Part shown: one piece after another, positions 17,601 to 26,111 of the stretch
Layout: each line of letters starts with the position of its first letter
How positions within the stretch are numbered: position 1 is the stretch's first letter
From: an uncultured Bacillota bacterium
GTDB lineage: Bacteria > Bacillota_I > Bacilli_A > RFN20 > CAG-288
Length of the DNA: 64,000 bases
Direction of reading: 5' to 3'
Assembly (NCBI GenBank): GCA_949299015.1
Contig: CASFYT010000017.1
Coordinates: 1 to 64,000, forward strand
Notes under the pieces: model-generated
Told to the model about the DNA's origin: nothing
Database searches by the model: none
Seen by the model: only the letters and a program-made list of their open reading frames with translations
Translations under genes and position numbers: made by a program

Positions 17601-18599
17601 TCAGCCTTTCGTGACGGGAGAGAGGGTCTGAAGGACGACATCCTCCTCCCTCCGGAGCGGGCTTCCTCTCAATTCTTGACCATCCAGCGAGCTGTCCTCC
17701 ATCTGGACCATGGTTAGCGACGCGTTGGCCTCGGTCTTGTAGCAATAGGTCCTCCGGTCGAGATTCATGCAGGAGGAATAGATCGTGGTCTCGAAGCTTC
17801 CGTCCGGATTGTGGACGGAGCCTTTCGGGAAGGAAACGCTGTCTAGGATGCGGAAGAACGCCCTCCGCGCTTCCGCATCCGATTCCTCGTCGAAGACAGC
17901 GTGATGGACCAGGTAGAAGGCCTTGACGAAGCGCGACGGACTCGTGTAGTCCCCCGGAAGGAACATCGAGCCGAAGCCGACGGAAAAGGGCTTCAGGTCG
18001 ATTCCCTCGGCAATCCTTCCTTCGCCTTCCTGGTTGGAAAGCATCCGATAGCGCTTGATGTTTTCTCTGTGGAAGGGGAAGGAAGGATTGTTCGTGAGGA
18101 CATCGTAAGGATCGTCATAGACGCGTAAGCCATCCGAATTCGATTCCAAGACGATGCTTCTTTCCTTGTCCGCGATGATCCAGTGGAGGGGAGCGAGAGG
18201 AATCTGCGGAGCAAAGGGGACGTCGACAAGGTTGAGATGCTCCAGGAAGGGTCTTGCCTCATCGACGCTGGAGAACTTCGTAAGGAGATACGGAATCAGT
18301 TCAAAGGGGGAGACGTTGCTCCTTCCTTCGACTCTTTCGAAGTAGCGGGCATTGCCGGGATAGTTAAGCCCCGCCATCGCAAGGCCCCTTTCGTTGAATG
18401 CGTCGGCATAGAGGGGATAGCCTTTGGCAATCGTTGCCATTCCAAGGATGGCATAGTGGGAGTCCGACCTCTCCCCATCCGTAAAGGAGAAAGGATAGTT
18501 CCTTGGCGTCAGGACGACCTGCTCGCCAAAGGAAGCGTTCAGGTCCAGGTTTCTTCCAAAATAGGTGTTCTGGCCTTTCAGTCGAATCGCAGTGCACAT
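17601..18599 (-). CDS. Bile salt hydrolase / choloylglycine hydrolase family
   Basis: 332-residue Ntn-hydrolase. The start at 18599 is chosen because Met removal exposes catalytic Cys2 (MCTAI) and AAAGGAG lies just upstream; an upstream in-frame Met would bury the nucleophile. YFGRNLD supplies Arg and Asp, LAMAGLNYPGNA is the bile-salt-hydrolase signature, and LTNNPSFPFH gives another conserved Asn. The family cleaves glycine- or taurine-conjugated bile acids or, in relatives, penicillin V. The close motif match favours bile salt hydrolase and fits a gut habitat. No signal peptide, so cytoplasmic. Confidence 0.88.
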   Translation of the reverse strand: MCTAIRLKGQNTYFGRNLDLNASFGEQVVLTPRNYPFSFTDGERSDSHYAILGMATIAKGYPLYADAFNERGLAMAGLNYPGNARYFERVEGRSNVSPFELIPYLLTKFSSVDEARPFLEHLNLVDVPFAPQIPLAPLHWIIADKERSIVLESNSDGLRVYDDPYDVLTNNPSFPFHRENIKRYRMLSNQEGEGRIAEGIDLKPFSVGFGSMFLPGDYTSPSRFVKAFYLVHHAVFDEESDAEARRAFFRILDSVSFPKGSVHNPDGSFETTIYSSCMNLDRRTYCYKTEANASLTMVQMEDSSLDGQELRGSPLRREEDVVLQTLSPVTKG

Positions 18600-18627
18600 G
18601 CTTGTCTCCTTTCGGGAATCTGGCCCT

Positions 18628-18636
18628 ATCATACCA
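18628..18636 (-). promoter_or_regulatory. Promoter of the bile salt hydrolase gene
   Basis: Extended -10: TGG then TATGAT (18628-18633) on the minus strand, with AAAGGAG between it and the ATG, so this gene has a conventional leader. Confidence 0.55.
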
Positions 18637-18814
18637 CAGGCCCGGGTTCCACGTCTCTGAAGGAATCAATCCCAATACGACACAAGAGGGACACTGTCCT
18701 TGTGGCGTCAAGACTCGCAAGGCAGACTCTTCCTCGGGCTGTGTCCTTCTTTGACCGGTCACATCGCCTCCTTCGCCTCGACTGGGAGGGACCATGGATG
18801 CGTTGGAGAAGGTC

Positions 18815-18840
18815 TTGAATTAAATCGGGGGGGGTATAAT
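18815..18840 (+). promoter_or_regulatory. Promoter with poly-G8 in the spacer (candidate phase-variable)
   Basis: TTGAAT (18815-18820) and a perfect TATAAT (18835-18840) are 14 nt apart; the last eight spacer bases are all G (18827-18834). Three more G would give 17 nt. It drives the large lipoprotein gene. Confidence 0.65.
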
Positions 18841-18917
18841 TAATGTCAAGATTTGCATTTTGGCCGAACGCCACATTCGAAGGCGGCAATGACCCGTCTT
18901 CAAGAAAAGGAGAAACG

Positions 18918-21900
18918 ATGAAATTGAAAAGAAAGATCCTCTGCCCTCTATTCCTGATCTCGCTCTTCCTTCCCTCCTGCAGCTCGATTGGAACGACGTC
19001 GTCCATCCAAAACATCGGCCAGACGAGCACGCCCGTTGAATCCAGCGACACGTCCTCCTCCTCTTTCTCCTCATCCAGCTCCTATCCCTATGTGACCGAG
19101 ACGCTCCGGGAAGGATTCCATGTCCAGCCGGGCATCCCTGATCGCAACGGGACGATCGACACCACGGCCTTGTCTGGGCTTCTCGATACGATCGAGGACC
19201 GATTGGACCTTGGTTCCGTCTTCTCGAAGTACCGATCGAATCTGTCGGAGGCCACTCCCCTGCTTCGTCAGGGAGGATGGACGACACAAACGATAAAGGA
19301 AATCAGGGACGTTCTCTCTTCGGAGAGCCTCTTCCACGCCGCCCACTCAGGCAAGGGGTTTCGCGACGCCGTCGAGCTCTCGGAGAGTGAGATTCACGCA
19401 ATCTACGGCAAGGCGATTCAGGACATCATCCATCTCTTGGACGACGATCAGCTTTCCTCCCTTCTTTTCGCCATGACAAGGGTGGGGATCCTCAGTCAGT
19501 CGAACATCGTCCTCTCCTTCTCGTTGCTGGAAAGCGTCTCTCTTTCGATGATTGAATCCATCGCGTCCTCCAAGGAGGTTCAATCGGACTTCATGGCCAA
19601 CCAGTATTGGCAGGGGATGCTTTCGTCCACTCCTCTCTCCTCGACGTTCCTGACCTTCCTTCAAAGCGACGAGTTCAATGAGATATCCTGGTACATCTTC
19701 CGGATCGTGGCCAATGTCGTTCGTGAGATCGCGGAAAAGATTCCTGTCGAGGACGTCATTGCCTTTATCCAGAACATGCGGGAGCTTTCCTCGGGCCCCG
19801 AGGAGTTGACTCCCGAAATGCTTGCCGCCATCTTTCCGATGTTTGGCCGTATCTTCGACGAGTGCTTCTGCGATCGTCAGTCTTTTGCGACGCTTGCCGA
19901 AATGATGCGGGATGCCCTGATTGAGGCGAAAGGATCGGCCAGCACCCTTGATTTCGTATCGAATGCGGGGTCGGACAACATCGTCACGGTTTCCCAGGAA
20001 GGCGAAGATACCGACGGCATCCTTGAGATTCTGAAGAAGTCCGACGACTTGTTCAATGTCTTGAAGTTTGCGGCTCTTTTGGTCAGGAACATGACGACGG
20101 AGGATTTCCGTTCCCTGATTGAAATCGATAGGCTGGACGATTCCGACGAGGAAGTGACGATGCAAAACGGGCGTCTGATCGTTCTTTTCAGCAAGATGTA
20201 CGTCACGAACATGACTCGCTTCGGGGCCGATTCGAATCAGGTCATCTCCAGCATCGAAGATCTGATTCCGGATTTCCTGTCCGTTGTCATGGGTACAAAG
20301 ATCTCCCTGAGCGAGGTTCGGGATGAATCCAACGTCTACCTTGCCGAATTCCGAAGCGATTCCGTCAATATCAATTCTCGATTAGCTGAAGATGTGGTGA
20401 ATCTCATCGAATCGTCGGCTCAACATGAACTGGAGAGCCTGAGCCTGGCGGATTGTGAAGAGATTGTGGGAGAATTTACCTCGATTGGCGAAAGATTTGG
20501 TCTCGACGATTGGAATTCGTATCGATATCGAATCGAAATCCGCCATCAATACCAAGTCGGGGAAGCCCCCGTGGTGAACGTATGGTCCGACCAGGAATCC
20601 ATCGAGCCGATTCTTTCCGACCTGGAGGGCTTTTCGTCGGTTCAGCCGCATGTCGGAATGGCGTCCGTGAGCTTTTATCAGTACTCCGTTTCCTTCTCCT
20701 ATTCCGTCTACAACGAAGTCTCTCCCGAACTCGTGCAGGACATCTACTTTGCCCGCACGACGAAAACGGAAAACTATTTCGAGCAGCATAGCACCTTGCC
20801 CGACGTCAGGGTCCAGATCGATGGAGAGCTCATCACTGTTCCGCGCCCCGAGATTTTGAACTATTCTTCGACGACGCCCGGACAATACTATGCGACGTTT
20901 CCAATCGGAGAGGAAAAGAAGGACTATCTCGGCTTCACGTACTACATCTATTCGGAAAAGGATTACCAGAAGACCATCGAAATCACGACGCCTCTCTACG
21001 AAGGCCAATGGATAGGCAAGAGGACCGGATTCCAATCGGTGAATACCACGTCGATTACCGTGAACGGAAAGACGAAGGAGTTCGTTGAGGAAGAATACTA
21101 TACCTATCAGAACCAGGGGCTTGTCTTGGATGCCTCGACCGCAGGTAGGAAGGAGTATTATTGGGACGAATCGCAGGCGACGGTCCGTTACGAAGTCCTG
21201 GAATGCGAGAGCATCGAATATGTCTGTGAGTTCAATCCATCCTACACGACTGGATTTTTTGGAATGCCCTTCTTCTTCCCTGGAATGAGAAATGATTTTG
21301 CCTGGGACATGTTCTCCTATTACCCCTATGGAGACGTGGTCGAGACGATTCGGCTGAAGGACGGCACGGTGATTTCAGGGGCCTGCTCGCTGGATGCGGT
21401 CGAGGAGGAAGAACAGGAGCGCTATCCGCTTTCCTTCTTCGGCTTGGAGCCGGAGGACTTCGATGTCGTCGGCGAGCATCGCACTCCCTTTGACGGCCTC
21501 ACGGCAACGATTGAGGACGTGTCGGGCCGCCAGATGCAGATTCCTTTCGAAATCTGCTACACGGTCTTGCCCGGATACTATGAGCAAAGCGGCTCCGGTT
21601 CCGGGGAACTGAAGCTTTATGTCGACGAAGCCGGAAATCTGCTTCGCTACCTCATCAGCTTCGACATCGACATGCACGTGGAGGTGGAATACTACGATGC
21701 GTCCATCGGGATGGCCTATATGAACAAATCCGACAGTAATCTTTCTATCGAAAACGAAGACGACATTTCCTTTGGAACCTTCGACCAAATTTACGTCTAC
21801 GATTATCCCGCCATCAGGGCTCTCGGATCCAGTTCGGGGACCTATGATTTCCGTCTGAACGCCGAAGGCTATCTGTGTTCGCAAATTCCGATGCACTACG

Positions 21901-21920
21901 AAATCCTTCTTCAGGAATGA
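18918..21920 (+). CDS. Large secreted lipoprotein, function unknown
   Basis: 1000 residues from ATG 18918, preceded by AAAAGGAG. The signal peptide has a basic N-region, a hydrophobic core and lipobox L-P-S-C with Cys21 as lipid anchor, followed by a Ser/Thr-rich linker typical of cell-surface lipoproteins. The rest is acidic and Tyr-rich with no recognisable enzyme motif: residues about 60-500 look helical, and 500-1000 look beta-rich. An in-frame start 25 codons upstream overlaps the promoter and was rejected. Expression is probably governed by the poly-G promoter, so it could be an on/off surface antigen. Confidence 0.82.
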   Translation: MKLKRKILCPLFLISLFLPSCSSIGTTSSIQNIGQTSTPVESSDTSSSSFSSSSSYPYVTETLREGFHVQPGIPDRNGTIDTTALSGLLDTIEDRLDLGSVFSKYRSNLSEATPLLRQGGWTTQTIKEIRDVLSSESLFHAAHSGKGFRDAVELSESEIHAIYGKAIQDIIHLLDDDQLSSLLFAMTRVGILSQSNIVLSFSLLESVSLSMIESIASSKEVQSDFMANQYWQGMLSSTPLSSTFLTFLQSDEFNEISWYIFRIVANVVREIAEKIPVEDVIAFIQNMRELSSGPEELTPEMLAAIFPMFGRIFDECFCDRQSFATLAEMMRDALIEAKGSASTLDFVSNAGSDNIVTVSQEGEDTDGILEILKKSDDLFNVLKFAALLVRNMTTEDFRSLIEIDRLDDSDEEVTMQNGRLIVLFSKMYVTNMTRFGADSNQVISSIEDLIPDFLSVVMGTKISLSEVRDESNVYLAEFRSDSVNINSRLAEDVVNLIESSAQHELESLSLADCEEIVGEFTSIGERFGLDDWNSYRYRIEIRHQYQVGEAPVVNVWSDQESIEPILSDLEGFSSVQPHVGMASVSFYQYSVSFSYSVYNEVSPELVQDIYFARTTKTENYFEQHSTLPDVRVQIDGELITVPRPEILNYSSTTPGQYYATFPIGEEKKDYLGFTYYIYSEKDYQKTIEITTPLYEGQWIGKRTGFQSVNTTSITVNGKTKEFVEEEYYTYQNQGLVLDASTAGRKEYYWDESQATVRYEVLECESIEYVCEFNPSYTTGFFGMPFFFPGMRNDFAWDMFSYYPYGDVVETIRLKDGTVISGACSLDAVEEEEQERYPLSFFGLEPEDFDVVGEHRTPFDGLTATIEDVSGRQMQIPFEICYTVLPGYYEQSGSGSGELKLYVDEAGNLLRYLISFDIDMHVEVEYYDASIGMAYMNKSDSNLSIENEDDISFGTFDQIYVYDYPAIRALGSSSGTYDFRLNAEGYLCSQIPMHYEILLQE

Positions 21921-22487
21921 GTTCCACGCCACCGCCAAACGGATAATGGAAAGTAGGGCACTCCGTCCAGATCGAGCTCGTTCGTCTGTCCTGATTCGTG
22001 CTGAGTCGGTTTGGAATCCGAATCCTCGTCGACAGGGACACAGGTGCCATCGTTTCCTGGTTGAAACGAAGGGATTTCATCGAGGGCGGAATCCATCCTT
22101 TCTCCATTTCTTCCGATTCAGAAACGGCATTCCGATGCAGCGAATTGCAATCGCGGACGGAAGAGGAGAAGCGTTCGCTGGTGCTGGTCTTGTGTCATTC
22201 GAATCCGGCAGGAAGGCTCTTTTGATTCCAGGCTCTTCGTTGCCCCCTTCTTACCTTTACCGTGATTGTCGGATGGACATATCGATGGTGGTGAATCCCC
22301 GCTCCCGGACCGCCTTGCCCGTTCCGGGCAGGGGGAGAGGCCTGGCAACGCGGGCCTCATTCTTCGAGAACCGACCTTTTGCAGCGTGGGGCGATATGGA
22401 GATAGGCGAAAAGGAATCGGTGCCGCCCTGCAGGCAGAGCAAAGGATAAGGGCTTGGCTAGGAGTTCTTCGTAATTTCGCAAGGAGA
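21921..22487. other. 567-nt gap without a convincing gene
   Basis: Frames exist on both strands but lack ribosome sites, domains and typical codon use. No RNA gene or terminator was recognised. Confidence 0.5.
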
Positions 22488-22757
22488 TTATTCGGCTAGC
22501 CTTGAGTTGATCCACTCATAGTCGAGACCTTGGTCGAAATGGTCGTTCAAGTCGTCGACCGCCTCTTCGTAGACATCGTACTTGGCGAGTTCCTCCTTCG
22601 GAAGACGGTCTTCGTTCTCTATGGCGACTCCTGAAATTTCTCCAAGAAGAATGTCAATGACATCCTCAAAATTATCTTCGGAAATGTTCTTGATGCCTAG
22701 GTCTTTGAGAATATGTATCGTCTGCTCGTTCAATCGCCATTTCTGTTGAACTTTCAT
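22488..22757 (-). CDS. Small acidic protein, second gene of the DUF4258 operon
   Basis: 89 residues, strongly acidic (EDNFEDVIDILLGE, EEAVDDLNDHFDQG), no membrane helix, no DNA-binding motif seen. The start at 22757 is supported by AAAGGAAG upstream. It begins 1 nt after the TAA that ends the interrupted DUF4258 frame, so the two were an operon. An acidic partner of a toxin-like gene could be an antitoxin or immunity protein, but no family is recognised and no similarity to barstar is visible. Confidence 0.65.
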   Translation of the reverse strand: MKVQQKWRLNEQTIHILKDLGIKNISEDNFEDVIDILLGEISGVAIENEDRLPKEELAKYDVYEEAVDDLNDHFDQGLDYEWINSRLAE

Positions 22758-22758
22758 T

Positions 22759-23055
22759 TTAATTTCTTCCTTTCTTCGTCCGTTCATGATTTCTTCGGAC
22801 TTTGGAATGAGTCCTCATCATGGTTTTGATCAGATTTTCTGATGGTTTGATGATCGTGGTGATCCTTTTTCCGATTCGTCTGTACTAAAAGGAACCATCC
22901 TTCTCCCGTCTTGGCCGCGTCTTCGCCAATGGGCGGGTGAAACAATGCCCAACCACCTCCCCCTTCCGGATGTTTCTTTCGACCATACGCTTCATCGCAT
23001 GCTTGGATACGATAAACTTGCCTAATCTGATCTGCGGCGAATGGTAGGAACTCAT
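22759..23055 (-). pseudogene. DUF4258-like small protein interrupted by an in-frame TAG
   Basis: From ATG 23055 the frame encodes KHAMKRMVERNIRKGEV, the core of DUF4258-type proteins, then a TAG at codon 57 (22887-22885). Read through the TAG, the same frame continues with RRIGKRITTIIKPS, which looks like the missing C-terminal strand of the domain, and ends at TAA 22761-22759. No frameshift is needed; one amber codon alone breaks the gene. DUF4258 proteins occur in toxin-like contexts. It may be a recent inactivation, a sequencing error or, less likely, amber readthrough. A TGC/TAACAT -10-like element lies just before the ATG. Confidence 0.65.
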
Positions 23056-23165
23056 CTTCTTTTTTGATGTTAGCATAAATCGAAATAGACTCATTTGTGA
23101 AATCCTTTCTCGGCTTGCGGATTCTCTCCTGCCAGGATGAAGTATAACCCCTGTTTCTTCCACTG

Positions 23166-23238
23166 CTTTATAGGTGTGTACCTAGTACACATCCTATAAA
23201 AGCATGTGGGAAACGACGTGCAGCACATGCTTTTATAG
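23166..23238. repeat. Three-arm nested inverted repeats (mutually exclusive hairpins)
   Basis: Arm B (23185-23208) can pair leftward with arm A (23166-23181) through GTACAC and CCTATAAAAG, with two bulges, or rightward with arm C (23224-23238), where CTATAAAAGCATGTG and CACATGCTTTTATAG form a perfect 15-bp repeat with a 15-nt loop. The array lies about 110 nt upstream of the broken DUF4258 operon. It could be an operator array, an attenuator or a recombination site. Confidence 0.8.
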
Positions 23239-23514
23239 AAAAAACCGAATGGACTCTTGACAAATTTGTGTGCCACGAAAGCTCGGCCCGGATTCTGTCT
23301 TCGTTTCGAGCGATTGTCCTTCGGACGGATAGGCAGGGGAAAGGGATGTGGAATTCCGCTTTCCATCCTTTCCTTCCATCCCCTCTTGTTGTTCCTCGAA
23401 GGCAATCAAACAAGCTTTCTTTTCGGGAATGAGCCTGTCCCTCTTTCCGAGGGGGCACGGCCCGGCGCCTGTCCTGTCTTATGCAAACTCCATACCAAAT
23501 CATGGGAGAGATAT

Positions 23515-23544
23515 AAAAAGGGCTGATGCACATCGCATCAGCCC
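23515..23544 (-). terminator. Terminator of tRNA-Leu
   Basis: On the minus strand a 10-bp perfect stem (GGGCTGATGC / GCATCAGCCC, 5-nt loop) is followed by TTTTTATA, just past the tRNA 3' end. Confidence 0.88.
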
Positions 23545-23557
23545 TCCGTTTTCCCAA

Positions 23558-23641
<84 letters not shown>

Positions 23642-23655
23642 AATACAGCTTGAAA

Positions 23656-23684
23656 AGTATATCAGCTCTTTTTTTGGAAAGCAA
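23656..23684 (-). promoter_or_regulatory. Promoter of tRNA-Leu
   Basis: Minus strand: -35 TTGCTT (23684-23679), 17-nt spacer, -10 TATACT (23661-23656), 14 nt before the mature 5' end. Confidence 0.7.
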
Positions 23685-23691
23685 GAGAAAT

Positions 23692-23697
23692 TAGAAT
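23692..23697 (+). promoter_or_regulatory. -10 box of the YgjP-like peptidase gene
   Basis: TAGAAT ends 8 nt before ATG 23706 with no ribosome site between, so the mRNA is probably leaderless. No good -35 is visible. Confidence 0.45.
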
Positions 23698-23705
23698 AAT
23701 GGGGT

Positions 23706-24398
23706 ATGCAACGAAAGCTTCTCGGCATTCTTTCCTATTCCGATCGCAACGGCGCTTCCTTCCCCGTGAAGGTCTACCTTTCCTCGCGCAGGACGCGAAG
23801 CATCCGTGCTTCCGTCAGCCACGGCGAGACGTTCCTCGTCGTCCCGGGGAAGGTCCGGACGGAGGACCTCATTGCCTTTCTCGACCGGGTGGTGCGGCTG
23901 CGAAAGGGCTCCTTCTTCGACAGGCCCTTCTATCGCGAGGGGGAATACCTCTTCCTCCTGGGGCGGAAGAGGCCCCTGACGCAGGATCCTTCCCGGAAGG
24001 GAGACGAGTCCTTCTTCTACTATCCCCCAAACGCCCGTTCCCCCCTTGCCCGCTATCGGCGGATGTTTCTTTCCTATCTTTCGAGGCGCCTGGTCGAGAT
24101 CGGCCGGGAATACGACTTCGACCTCTCGGAATATCGGATCGGGACGGGATGCTTCGATTCATACTATGGGTGCTGCTATCGGACGAAGAAGAAGTTCAAG
24201 TTCGACATCCGGCTGTTCGCCTATCGCAAGGAAATCCTCGACTCGGTCCTCTACCACGAGGTGACGCACCTCCTGGTCCCGGGGCACGGGGACCGCTTCT
24301 ATGCGATCCTCCGCCTCCATTGTCCCGACTACGATCGGCTGACGAAGCTTCTCAGGCGCGGCGCCTTTCAAGGAGAACAAGATGAAGAGAACGATTGA
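23706..24398 (+). CDS. YgjP/DUF45-type metallopeptidase-like protein
   Basis: 230 residues. The zinc signature YHEVTHL with a downstream His (GHGDRFY) gives HExxH plus a third ligand, as in the YgjP/SprT-related 'M48-like' family. RSIRASV near the N-terminus and IGTGCFDSYYGCCYR in the middle also fit the family. Substrate unknown; cytoplasmic, with no signal peptide. The 3' end overlaps the SpoU methylase gene by 17 nt, indicating an operon. Confidence 0.82.
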   Translation: MQRKLLGILSYSDRNGASFPVKVYLSSRRTRSIRASVSHGETFLVVPGKVRTEDLIAFLDRVVRLRKGSFFDRPFYREGEYLFLLGRKRPLTQDPSRKGDESFFYYPPNARSPLARYRRMFLSYLSRRLVEIGREYDFDLSEYRIGTGCFDSYYGCCYRTKKKFKFDIRLFAYRKEILDSVLYHEVTHLLVPGHGDRFYAILRLHCPDYDRLTKLLRRGAFQGEQDEEND

Positions 24399-25095
24399 CA
24401 GCAAGGAAAACGCCTATTACAAGGACCTGGTCCGCCTTCAGAAGGGGGACTACGAGAGGGGACTCTTCCTCGCCGAGGGCGAGGACCTCTATCAGGAGGC
24501 GCGGAAGAACGATGCCCTGCTGGAGGTCCTCCTTCCGACGGACTCAACCTTCGAGACGGACTTCCCCGACGTCACCTTCCTCAGGCCTTCCCTCTATCGG
24601 TCCCTCTCCTCCTATCGTTCCCTGCCGCCCTGCATGGTCCTCTGCCGCCTTCGGGAGAGCCGGGACCTCGGCGAGAAGGTCGTCTACCTCGACGGCATCC
24701 AGGATCCCGGAAACCTCGGAACGATCTTCCGCACCGCCCTGGCCTTCTCTTTCACGGGCGTCGCCCTTTCCGAGGACTGCGTTTCGATTTATAATAGAAA
24801 AGCCATCCAAAGCACGAAGGGCGCCCTGTTTTCGATACCGTTCCGCAAGGTCTCCCTGTCGCAGCTCTGCCAGGAAGGCTACCACGCCTACCTGACGACT
24901 TTGGACGGGCAGGACATGGAGGAAGTCCCGACCCTGGAAAAGCCCTTCGCCCTGGCCTTCGGAAACGAAGGGCACGGCATCCGCAAGGAGAACCTCGGCC
25001 TCGGGAAGAAGCTTCGCATCGCGATGAAGAACATCGATTCCCTCAACGTCGCCATCGCCTGCTCCCTCTTCCTCTACCGCTACGGGAAGGAGTGA
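24382..25095 (+). CDS. SpoU/TrmH-family RNA 2'-O-methyltransferase
   Basis: 237 residues. The three SPOUT motifs are clear: DPGNLGTIFRT (about 109-119), LAFGNEGHGI and DSLNVAIA near the C-terminus, which form the knotted AdoMet site. The N-terminal domain is an RNA-binding substrate domain of TrmH/YsgA style. The target nucleotide (rRNA or tRNA) cannot be read. AAGGAGAA precedes the ATG inside the upstream gene. Confidence 0.93.
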   Translation: MKRTIDSKENAYYKDLVRLQKGDYERGLFLAEGEDLYQEARKNDALLEVLLPTDSTFETDFPDVTFLRPSLYRSLSSYRSLPPCMVLCRLRESRDLGEKVVYLDGIQDPGNLGTIFRTALAFSFTGVALSEDCVSIYNRKAIQSTKGALFSIPFRKVSLSQLCQEGYHAYLTTLDGQDMEEVPTLEKPFALAFGNEGHGIRKENLGLGKKLRIAMKNIDSLNVAIACSLFLYRYGKE

Positions 25096-25099
25096 TCCC

Positions 25100-26020
25100 A
25101 TGGAAAGAAAAGTGATCAAGGAAAAGGATCCCGGATTCGACTTCCGCCCTCCGACGAAGAAGACCGTGCTCCTTTGCACCAACGGATTCCAGAACGCCGA
25201 CATCCACGACTCGACCGCCATGCGCGAATATTTCGAGCAGAGCTTTGCCAAGGACTTTCCCCTCTGCGAGATCGTCCCGGTCCAGCTCTTCCTGCCGGCC
25301 GTGCCGAAGACCCACCATTCCCGCCTCTACGAGAAGATCCTCGAGGAGAAGATCTCCGAGTACGAGAAGAAGGGCTACGACATCGTCCTGATGGGATATT
25401 CCTTCTCCGCCGCCCTCGCCTCCAAGCTTCAGGTCCGCCATGGCCAAAGCATCCGCAAGCTCATCCTGGTGGCCCCGGTCTACGACACGGTGGTCAACAA
25501 CATGATCGCCGGCTACATCCAGTACGTCCTCAAGTTCCGCCGCCTGGTCAAGAAGTACGGTCCCGCCATCGCCAAGGCGATGGGAAGGGAGACGACCAAG
25601 GGCATGATCGGACTCCTGCTCTCCATCCTCCGCTCCGTGCTCGGCTGCCGCGGCTTTTATCGGAAGGTGACCTGCGACACGTTGATCATCCACGGCGAGG
25701 AGGACGAGCTTTCGACGGTCCATTCCCTCAAGAAGATCCGCTCCAGGATGAAGGGAAGGAGCCTTCTCTACGTCTACCCGGGGATGAACCACGGCATCCT
25801 CAAGACGGTCCGCGACAACGGCATCGTCTTCGAGGACATCCTCTCCTATGCCTTCGGCACGCCGCACCTGCTTGAGGCGGACGTCGAGACGAAGAAGGAG
25901 GAGGAGAAGAAGGTCGCCCTCGACGAGGAAGGGGAACCTATCCCCACCTTCTCCGAGATCTTCCAGGAGCTCGATCCCGACTTCGAGAGCGAGCGGAAGG
26001 AAGACCAAGGGGCGCTCTGA
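25100..26020 (+). CDS. Alpha/beta-hydrolase fold protein
   Basis: 306 residues. The nucleophile elbow GYSFSAAL (Ser about 101), acid HGEEDEL and catalytic His in GMNHGI occur in the correct order for a serine alpha/beta hydrolase. A helical cap lies between them. The C-terminus is a charged tail (Lys/Glu run, then Asp/Glu-rich). Likely an esterase or acyl hydrolase of unknown substrate. It starts 4 nt after the SpoU methylase stop. Confidence 0.8.
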   Translation: MERKVIKEKDPGFDFRPPTKKTVLLCTNGFQNADIHDSTAMREYFEQSFAKDFPLCEIVPVQLFLPAVPKTHHSRLYEKILEEKISEYEKKGYDIVLMGYSFSAALASKLQVRHGQSIRKLILVAPVYDTVVNNMIAGYIQYVLKFRRLVKKYGPAIAKAMGRETTKGMIGLLLSILRSVLGCRGFYRKVTCDTLIIHGEEDELSTVHSLKKIRSRMKGRSLLYVYPGMNHGILKTVRDNGIVFEDILSYAFGTPHLLEADVETKKEEEKKVALDEEGEPIPTFSEIFQELDPDFESERKEDQGAL

Positions 26021-26049
26021 TTTCCTTTCCATTCCTGCGCGCGTTCTCC

Positions 26050-26055
26050 TATAAT
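26050..26055 (+). promoter_or_regulatory. -10 box of ileS
   Basis: TATAAT sits 56 nt before ileS. The predicted transcript start falls in the left arm of the following hairpin. The leader is too short for a T-box. Confidence 0.6.
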
Positions 26056-26057
26056 AG

Positions 26058-26083
26058 ACAGGCAGCTTTCGCTGCCTGTTTTC
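26058..26083 (+). terminator. Hairpin ending the hydrolase transcript, overlapping the ileS promoter
   Basis: Perfect 9-bp stem ACAGGCAGC/GCTGCCTGT with a TTTC loop followed by TTTC. It probably terminates the upstream operon. Transcripts starting at the ileS -10 would lose part of the left arm. Confidence 0.65.
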
Positions 26084-26111
26084 GTATGTCATCCACAAGG
26101 GAGGCACAACC

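Noticed and set aside
18681-18703. Imperfect CACAAG..GGACA/TGTCC..TTGTG hairpin between the bile salt hydrolase and lipoprotein genes
   Set aside because: Bulged, no T run and no gene that needs it; probably incidental.
21946-22449. 168-codon frame after the large lipoprotein
   Set aside because: No ribosome site, no domain, Arg-rich composition typical of chance frames.
22488-22757. The acidic 89-residue protein as the barstar for the barnase-like RNase
   Set aside because: Similar size and charge only; no barstar sequence features, and it belongs to another operon 14 kb away.
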